Shown: positions 15,351 through 19,908 of the stretch, in pieces
How positions within the stretch are numbered: the first letter of the stretch is position 1
Layout: the number at the start of each line of letters is the position of its first letter
Assembly: GCA_051010055.1 (NCBI GenBank)
Contig: JBPCVY010000140.1
Coordinates: forward strand, 1 to 19,908
Length of the DNA: 19,908 nt
Source: CAJQND01 sp051010055
Lineage (GTDB): Bacteria > Pseudomonadota > Alphaproteobacteria > Rhizobiales > CAJQND01
Reading direction: 5' to 3'
Position numbers and translations under genes: made by a program
Notes under the pieces: generated by a model
What the model was told of the DNA's origin: nothing
Seen by the model: the letters and a program-made list of their open reading frames with translations, nothing else
The model's database searches: none

Positions 15351-16424
15351 TTACGCTTTGTCTTTTTCCAAATGCAGTTTGCCATCCTCCGATAGCAAAA
15401 CCGCAATCCATCGCAGCTTCGGAATATGTGCGCACAAAATCATGAAGACCACCGTGAGCGGCACACTCATGAGCATGCCGGTGATGCCCCACAAAATGCC
15501 CCAGAACGCCAGCGCCATGAGCACAACAAGTGAGCTCAGGTTTAACACTTTGCCCATGAAAATGGGTTCGATAATGTTGCCAATCGTAAATTGGGTTGCC
15601 GTCAGCAAAACCGCGATGATGAGGAACGGCCCGAAAGAATCGAACTGCACAAGCGCCAGCACCGCTGGAAAAACGACGCCGACAATCGAGCCGATGGTGG
15701 GGATATAATTTAGCAGGAAAATCAGGAGCGCCCATGTTTCGGCGAAATCAACACCGACCAGCTTGAGGATTGTGTAGCTTATCAACCCGGTGAACATGCT
15801 CACGATGGTCTTGATAAGCAGATATTTTCGGGTGCTTCGCGATGCAGCCTTCAGCATATGCGAAACATCTTGATGGTCTTTTTCGTTTGGAAAAAGAACC
15901 GCGATTTTCTTCACGAACTGCCCTCTGGAGGCGAGTATGAACGCGGCATAAAGGCCGGTCATGATCATGTCGGCCAGAATGGAGCCGGTTCTGCTGGCGA
16001 TAGCTGTGATGCTTGAGGAAAGGTCTAGCTCGGCAACGCGCTGCTTGACCTGGGATGCGATATCCGCGTTCAGCCATTCAGCAAGATTGCCGATTATCAC
16101 CTCAAACCGCTTCACGTAGCGCGGCCAGGCCGTTTGGACATCGTTTGCCTGGCCTGCGAGGATTTGCGCGATCAGATAAAGCCCGAATATGAACAGGCTG
16201 ATAGAGATCACCATCGCCATCCATTTGCGCAGGCGAAAGCCCGCAATCTCAACTCTGGTGAGCGCATCTGCCGATGCGGTGAGAAACACCGCAAACAAGA
16301 TGGCAAGCGTGAAGGGCCGGAAAATTGCCTGGCCATAATAGAGCGCCGCAATAACCCCGGCGATGGTCACCACATAGGGTACCGGGTTTATGGCAAACCG
16401 AGAAGGTTCCGGTTGCACACTCAT
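15351..16424 (-). CDS. AI-2E/PerM family transporter
   Basis: About 357 residues with several membrane helices, matching the AI-2E (TqsA/PerM/YdiK) family. Key stretches: N-terminal helices from NPVPYVVTIAGVIAALYYG on, a large extracytoplasmic loop, the middle helices, then the hallmark GNIIEPIFMGKVLNLSSLVV and the ending MLMSVPLTVVFMILC. Although named after autoinducer-2 export, members carry diverse or unknown solutes, and some related proteins are Na+/H+ antiporters, so no substrate is claimed. Start: the open frame reaches 16520, but ATG 16424 has AAGGA 6 nt upstream and precedes the first conserved residues (MSVQPEPSRFAINPVPY); the ATG at 16430 is too close to the site. It is the first gene of the operon with the DUF883-like and holin-X-like genes. 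Confidence 0.88.
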   Translation of the reverse strand: MSVQPEPSRFAINPVPYVVTIAGVIAALYYGQAIFRPFTLAILFAVFLTASADALTRVEIAGFRLRKWMAMVISISLFIFGLYLIAQILAGQANDVQTAWPRYVKRFEVIIGNLAEWLNADIASQVKQRVAELDLSSSITAIASRTGSILADMIMTGLYAAFILASRGQFVKKIAVLFPNEKDHQDVSHMLKAASRSTRKYLLIKTIVSMFTGLISYTILKLVGVDFAETWALLIFLLNYIPTIGSIVGVVFPAVLALVQFDSFGPFLIIAVLLTATQFTIGNIIEPIFMGKVLNLSSLVVLMALAFWGILWGITGMLMSVPLTVVFMILCAHIPKLRWIAVLLSEDGKLHLEKDKA

Positions 16425-16430
16425 TTGCAT

Positions 16431-16435
16431 TCCTT
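16431..16435 (-). promoter_or_regulatory. Ribosome binding site deciding the AI-2E transporter start
   Basis: On the minus strand AAGGA (16435-16431) is 6 nt before the ATG at 16424. The open frame continues 32 codons upstream, but those encode a Gly/Pro/His-rich stretch unlike the family N-terminus. Confidence 0.45.
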
Positions 16436-16570
16436 GGCGTAGCTGCAGTTTGCCATGTGGAGCTCCCAGCCAGTGTTTGCCCCTGCCAGGCGAGGGACCT
16501 TTCCCATGAAAGTTAAGCACAAAAGCTCAAGGCAGATACATGCCTAATTTCGACCTCCGATGCGGATGGC

Positions 16571-16921
16571 TCATTCACCGGATGTGAAGGCGTCGAATGC
16601 TGCGAGCGCTTCTGCGCCGTATATCATTGATGGCCCGCCACCCATGTAAACGCACACGCCAATTGTCTCCAGAACCTCTTCGCGCGTTGCCCCATGTCGG
16701 GCTGCCGCCTTGGAATGGTAAGCGAGACAACCGTCGCACTTGGCTGTAATGCCAATGGCAAGGGCAAGCAGCTCCTTGGTTTTGATATCAAGCGCGCCCG
16801 GCGCAGTTGCCGACCTTGCCAGTTGGGCAAATCCTCGTGCTGTATCGGGCACCCCCTTGCGCACAGCGGCCATTCTCTTGTCCGTCTGGTGGACGAATTC
16901 ATCCCAGTTTTCAACCGACAT
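16571..16921 (-). CDS. Carboxymuconolactone decarboxylase/AhpD-like CxxC protein
   Basis: 116 residues with one CMD domain. The redox motif K61-C62-D63-G64-C65 is followed by H69 (CxxCxxxH), and the ITAKCDGCLAYHSKAAARHGA stretch with EEVLETIGVCVYMGGGP is diagnostic of AhpD-like proteins. AhpD itself transfers electrons from a lipoyl adaptor to a peroxiredoxin (AhpC) through this cysteine pair; small single-domain relatives are usually predicted as such or as alkylhydroperoxidases. It is cytoplasmic, as no signal is present. A strong Shine-Dalgarno (GGAGG, 7 nt) supports the ATG at 16921. It lies downstream of the ChrR-like gene, separated by 183 nt holding a terminator-like hairpin, so separate transcription is likely. 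No ahpC is in the window. Confidence 0.9.
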   Translation of the reverse strand: MSVENWDEFVHQTDKRMAAVRKGVPDTARGFAQLARSATAPGALDIKTKELLALAIGITAKCDGCLAYHSKAAARHGATREEVLETIGVCVYMGGGPSMIYGAEALAAFDAFTSGE

Positions 16922-16944
16922 CGCTTAGCCTCCAACAAATTGCG

Positions 16945-16978
16945 AAAAAGAAATCACCCACAACGCTATCGGTGTGGG
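16945..16978 (-). terminator. Terminator-like hairpin downstream of the ChrR-like gene
   Basis: On the minus strand CCCACA (16978-16973) pairs with TGTGGG (16962-16957) across a 10-nt loop, and TGATTTCTTTTT follows (16956-16945). It lies about 127 nt after the ChrR stop and 24 nt before the AhpD-like start. The stem is short, so it may be weak, or it could act in the leader of the AhpD-like gene. Confidence 0.45.
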
Positions 16979-17104
16979 GGTGTTCGGCCAAGCCCTACGG
17001 TTGGCGTAAGCGGTTGGTCGAATGGGGTATCGAATATGGCGGGGGCTTGGTTTAGCCTAATGGGGTTGACTCAGGCAGTGAGCTGTCCCTGCGTGCGAAA
17101 CGGC

Positions 17105-17827
17105 TTAAATCCCAAACACCGGCTGCAGCACCCGCCCGATAATCGATTTGTAGCGCATGGGCGCTTCGCTTGCGATGACGCAGATGCAGTCGCGGTCCGG
17201 TTCAACAATTGGCTTGTGATCAGCTTCCGGGTCGAGATCGGCAATATCGCCGGGCTCAAAACGGCCAAAGCAATCGGTGTAGGCCCCTTCCAGAACCAAC
17301 GTGAGTTCCGCCCCGCCATGGCCGTGATCGGGCATCGCCTTGCCGGCTGCTATGCGCAACAGGCGCAACTTGCCTGAGGCTGCATCAGAAACCGGTAACT
17401 CGTGGACTGATACGCCAGGGGCGATTGCAGCCCAGTTGATTTGATCCAGTGGTGCGTCGAGATAACGTGCAAGCACCCTTGGAAGCGCAGAGTTCCGCGC
17501 ATGATTTGGCAATGACCGCCCATGGTGGAAGATGGCGTCGGGCAGTGGCTCGTCCAAAAGGTCTACCAGATTTCCCGCGGCACCATCATCTACGGCTTCA
17601 TCAGCGCCCCCTTCCAGAAGCGCTGCGCCAATCAGTTCGGCATCGTTAACGGCGCGGCGACACGCAGAACACATTGCAATATGCGAGGCAGCAACGACAC
17701 ACAGGGCCTCATCGAGCGTTCCGGCGGCGTAGGCCATAATGGTTGCATCATCAAGGTGATGGGCCAGCCCATTGCCACCAGAAGCACCGTTGCGGTGTGC
17801 CTCAATCGTCTTGTTCATTTCTTGCAT
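17105..17827 (-). CDS. ChrR-type zinc anti-sigma factor (ZAS plus cupin)
   Basis: About 240 residues, as in ChrR. The N-terminal ZAS domain holds the zinc ligands: H24 in HHLDD, then H49-xxx-C53-xx-C56 (HIAMCSAC). The C-terminal cupin holds H168, H170, E174 and H204, with spacing 2, 4 and 30 residues, the same as H141/H143/E147/H177 of Rhodobacter sphaeroides ChrR. In known systems the protein holds a group IV sigma factor (RpoE) inactive until singlet oxygen or organic peroxides trigger its release. The usual rpoE gene immediately upstream is absent here: the upstream neighbour is a small secreted protein. The start is uncertain between a TTG at 17860 and ATGs at 17827 and 17818; none has a strong Shine-Dalgarno. 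It may pair with a sigma factor elsewhere, or have lost regulation and act as a cupin protein. Confidence 0.9.
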   Translation of the reverse strand: MQEMNKTIEAHRNGASGGNGLAHHLDDATIMAYAAGTLDEALCVVAASHIAMCSACRRAVNDAELIGAALLEGGADEAVDDGAAGNLVDLLDEPLPDAIFHHGRSLPNHARNSALPRVLARYLDAPLDQINWAAIAPGVSVHELPVSDAASGKLRLLRIAAGKAMPDHGHGGAELTLVLEGAYTDCFGRFEPGDIADLDPEADHKPIVEPDRDCICVIASEAPMRYKSIIGRVLQPVFGI

Positions 17828-17920
17828 CCGTTCACCACTTTCATCACCCGGCTTCTGCAATCTCTATCCCTTAATGGCGCTGATTGCAGAACACTCTTGC
17901 CCCAATGACCATGCGTCTCG

Positions 17921-18139
17921 TCAGTCGATACGTTTCTTCAGGCAATCCTTGTATTTCTTCCAATTGGCCTCAGCTGCAGCGGTATGACTGTTCCTGGCTG
18001 CGGCATTAGCCTGGGCTTTGTACAAGGCGCACTGGTTCAGCCGGTCATTGCCGTCTGCAAAAGCGCTGTTTCGCGTCGAAAATCCGGTTACTATTGTTCC
18101 CGCAAGCAAAAAAGCGATACTCAGCAGCAACCGATTCAT
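17921..18139 (-). CDS. Small secreted protein with two cysteines, unknown function
   Basis: 72 residues. Residues 1-28 are a signal peptide (MNRLLLSIAFLLAGTIVTGF, then STRNSAFA). The mature part of about 44 residues is helical in character (Ala/Lys/Asn-rich, SHTAAAEANWKKYKDCLKKR) and carries C37 and C66, which could form one disulfide in the periplasm. The ATG at 18139 has AAAGG 6 nt upstream; the frame opens at 18166, but the extra residues precede the natural signal peptide. It is divergent from the ureohydrolase and upstream of the ChrR-like gene with about 93 nt between. I do not recognise the family. The helical, disulfide-linked hairpin layout suggests a small binding or structural protein, a weak inference. 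Confidence 0.65.
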   Translation of the reverse strand: MNRLLLSIAFLLAGTIVTGFSTRNSAFADGNDRLNQCALYKAQANAAARNSHTAAAEANWKKYKDCLKKRID

Positions 18140-18317
18140 GACAAACCTTTCGACGCCTGCTTCCAACGTTTAATTGTCAGGTTCAACGGGCCGAAGCATG
18201 AAGTGGATCATCGCTTGAATGGGGGCGAAGGTTCAGTTTCACATGGTGGAATGAGGGTTCAAAACCGGTTATAGGGAACCGTAATGTTAACGACGGAAAA
18301 AGAGGCAGATTTGCGCC

Positions 18318-19349
18318 ATGGATGAGAAAAAACTTTACGCTTTGCGTGAGAAATATGCCGACACCAAAGGCGCAGATATTTTTGATGAAAAGTTCAAGCG
18401 GGTTGCTGACGTGCAGTTCAAGGAAGATGGCAGCCGCGTGCTTCCCTATGGCGGCATCCCAACCTTATTGGATGCTCCCTATAGCGATATGCTGGAGGGG
18501 CTTGAGGCAGCGCTTATCGGTGTTCCGATGGATTTGGGGGTGACCAACAGAAACGGTTCACGTTTTGGCCCGCGCGCTGTGAGGGCAATGGAACGGGTTG
18601 GGCCGTATAACCACTTTCTGGACGTGGTGCCCACATTTGAGATGAAATGCGCAGATGTCGGCGATGTGCCGTTCCGCAGTCGGTTTCATCTTGAAATGTG
18701 CCATCAGGATATCAGGGCCTTCTATGAAAAAGTGCGAAAAACCGGCGTTATTCCGGTGTCCGTTGGCGGCGATCATTCCATCACCTGGCCAATCCTTTCT
18801 GGCCTGACGGGCGGGGAGCCGGTTGGCTGTGTTCACATCGATGCCCATTCTGATACGGCAGGTGAATATGAACAGTGCCGCTTTCAGCATGGCGGGCCTT
18901 TCCGCTATGCGGTGCTGGATGGGGCGCTTGACCCTGAACGCACGATACAAATCGGCATTCGCGGCTCGGCGGAATATTTGTGGGAATTTGCTTACGATTC
19001 CGGAATGACGGTCATTCATGCGGAAAAGTTTGCTGAAATGGGCGTTGCCGCAGTGCTTGAAAAAGCCAAGCAGGTGATAGGCGATAAACCGTTTTACGTC
19101 AGCTTGGATGTGGATGCATTTGACCCGGCATTTGCCCCGGGCACCGGAACCCCGGAAGTTGGCGGGCTATACCCGCGCGAGGTCCTGTCACTTTTGCGCG
19201 GACTTTCAGGCATGCCGGTTATGGGTGGCGATGTGGTGGAGATCGCACCCCAATATGACGCTACCACCAACACCGTGCAGGTGGGCACGCAAATGCTGTT
19301 TGAAATTTTGAGCCTTGTTTGCCTCAGCCCACTGCGCGGCAAGGTCTGA
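18318..19349 (+). CDS. Ureohydrolase, agmatinase family
   Basis: 343 residues with the arginase/agmatinase/formiminoglutamase fold. All metal ligands are visible: H153 in GGDHS, D175, H177 and D179 in DAHSD, and D264 and D266 in SLDVDAFDP, followed by APGTGTPEVGGLYPRE. This is a two-manganese hydrolase that releases urea from a guanidino substrate. The N-terminal extension of about 50 residues (ALREKYADTKGADIFDEKF and on) makes it longer than E. coli SpeB (306). Agmatinase is the usual annotation, but guanidinobutyrase and guanidinopropionase have the same core, and no polyamine genes flank it, so the substrate is not certain and I give no symbol. It is divergent from the small secreted protein and converges on the 112-residue secreted protein at 19367. 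The start is ATG 18318 with a distant GAGG about 12 nt upstream. Confidence 0.93.
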   Translation: MDEKKLYALREKYADTKGADIFDEKFKRVADVQFKEDGSRVLPYGGIPTLLDAPYSDMLEGLEAALIGVPMDLGVTNRNGSRFGPRAVRAMERVGPYNHFLDVVPTFEMKCADVGDVPFRSRFHLEMCHQDIRAFYEKVRKTGVIPVSVGGDHSITWPILSGLTGGEPVGCVHIDAHSDTAGEYEQCRFQHGGPFRYAVLDGALDPERTIQIGIRGSAEYLWEFAYDSGMTVIHAEKFAEMGVAAVLEKAKQVIGDKPFYVSLDVDAFDPAFAPGTGTPEVGGLYPREVLSLLRGLSGMPVMGGDVVEIAPQYDATTNTVQVGTQMLFEILSLVCLSPLRGKV

Positions 19350-19366
19350 TTATAAGACGCTGCCCG

Positions 19367-19705
19367 CTATTTCCGGTCGGCCGTTTCCGGAGAGAAACAC
19401 TTGACGAAGACAAATTCCGGATTCTTAGCGCTAACGGTAATGATCTGATTATCAACGGTGCGTGCGCGTCCATCGCCCTGGGGAGTGCGGTTTAACCGGT
19501 AGCTCAACGCTCGAGAAAAACCTTTGTTTTTACAGTAAAAATCAGCCACCGGTTTGCCGCACTTGGAGCCGGAACCATAGCAGGCCGCCAAGGGATCACC
19601 GATAAGGGTCGGCTTATAGAATGTGCGGGCCCGCGCTTCAGCAGGGGCGGGAATGCCCATCAAGATGACGGCAAGAATAGCTGTTGCAAATGCTGCGTTT
19701 TTCAT
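19367..19705 (-). CDS. Small secreted protein with four cysteines, unknown function
   Basis: 112 residues. A signal peptide (about 1-25, ILAVILMGIPAPAEA) is followed by a mature domain with C42, C49, C58 and C103, so two disulfides are possible. The stretch ACYGSGSKCGKPVADFYCKNKGF fits a recurrent alphaproteobacterial pattern in which a Cys-Gly-Lys/Gln-Pro-Ala-Ala-Asp segment precedes a Phe-Cys and Lys-Gly-Phe. The function of such proteins is not established, and secretion to the periplasm is expected. No Shine-Dalgarno is visible before the ATG, and a possible -10 element lies 6 nt upstream of it. It converges with the ureohydrolase gene with 17 nt between, where I find no clear terminator. 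Confidence 0.75.
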   Translation of the reverse strand: MKNAAFATAILAVILMGIPAPAEARARTFYKPTLIGDPLAACYGSGSKCGKPVADFYCKNKGFSRALSYRLNRTPQGDGRARTVDNQIITVSAKNPEFVFVKCFSPETADRK

Positions 19706-19711
19706 AAGGAG

Positions 19712-19740
19712 TATCTACGCGTCGAATAACCATTCTTCAA
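19712..19740 (-). promoter_or_regulatory. Possible promoter placing transcription start at the ATG (leaderless candidate)
   Basis: On the minus strand TTGAAG (19740-19735) and TAGATA (19717-19712) are 17 nt apart. The -10 box ends 6 nt before the ATG, so a start about 6-7 nt after it would give a message with almost no leader, which fits the absence of a Shine-Dalgarno. The hexamers match the consensus only partly. Confidence 0.2.
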
Positions 19741-19813
19741 GTAAAGCTTTTTACAACTTAAGTGTTTATCGAGGTTTGTTTAATCCGCCCGATACGAAAA
19801 GCGATGCTGCCTC

Positions 19814-19908
19814 TCATGCAGCTGCCTGCAGTCGGCTGACCATCTCGAGGCTGTCATGGCGAATGTGGTCTTTGGCCATTTCGGCGCGCAAAAACTCTTC
19901 GCTCAGCA
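19814..19908 (-). CDS. C-terminal end of an unidentified gene, cut by the right edge
   Basis: The last 30 codons before the TGA at 19816-19814 are LSEEFLRAEMAKDHIRHDSL followed by EMVSRLQAAA. The stretch is charged and helical, with no unusual codons, and it ends cleanly in a stop. I could not assign a family from so short a tail. It lies 108 nt upstream of the secreted four-Cys protein on the same strand. It may be spurious, but the helical pattern argues that it is coding. Confidence 0.45.
   Translation of the reverse strand, partial: LSEEFLRAEMAKDHIRHDSLEMVSRLQAAA

Noticed and set aside
16694..17377. 227-codon open frame on the plus strand
   Set aside because: It runs across the AhpD-like and ChrR-like genes on the opposite strand, both certain, and the intergenic gap between them; its composition is not protein-like.

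Overview
The window looks like an alphaproteobacterial chromosome segment, most likely Hyphomicrobiales (Rhizobiales) or a close relative. The grounds are the family mix (ChrR-type anti-sigma factor, COG4671-type glycosyltransferase, DUF938 methyltransferase, the triple-repeat secreted protein with a Gly/Tyr/Trp-rich core) and moderately high GC with AT-rich intergenic gaps. This is judged from protein resemblance, not from a database search. I see no tRNA, rRNA, CRISPR array, insertion sequence, prophage or integration site. About 20 genes are supported, two of them cut by the window edges.

Region 1 (1-7441, minus strand) is a compact operon for an oligopeptide-class ABC importer: a single polypeptide carrying both ATPases, a 634-residue periplasmic binding protein, an OppB-type and an OppC-type permease. 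Two glycosyltransferases follow in the same direction, the second cut by the left edge. Overlaps of 4 nt join ATPase to binding protein and permease to permease. Region 2 (7584-10887) holds a small secreted L,D-transpeptidase (minus) divergent from a large secreted protein (plus). The large protein has three copies of a Trp/Tyr-containing repeat, a Gly/Tyr/His-rich core and a long Lys/Arg-rich, histone-H1-like tail. A hairpin lies just before its ribosome binding site and a good Rho-independent terminator follows it.

Region 3 (10894-14446) has two very small membrane proteins in divergent orientation, a DUF938 methyltransferase, an exported metallo-beta-lactamase-fold protein with an altered metal motif, and a glycerol kinase without other glp genes. 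Region 4 (14454-16921, minus) has a DUF883-like and a holin-X-like membrane protein behind an AI-2E/PerM-family transporter, then an AhpD-like CxxC protein. Region 5 (17105-19908) holds a ChrR-type zinc anti-sigma factor with no sigma factor beside it, two small secreted Cys-containing proteins, a ureohydrolase (agmatinase family) with all its metal ligands, and the last codons of an unidentified gene.

Much of the window concerns the cell envelope: solute import, surface glycosylation, peptidoglycan crosslinking, secreted proteins and small membrane proteins. The most unusual items are the three-part secreted protein, the joining of an Opp-type importer to glycosyltransferases, and the apparently orphan ChrR. 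I see no clearly new defence or mobile system.
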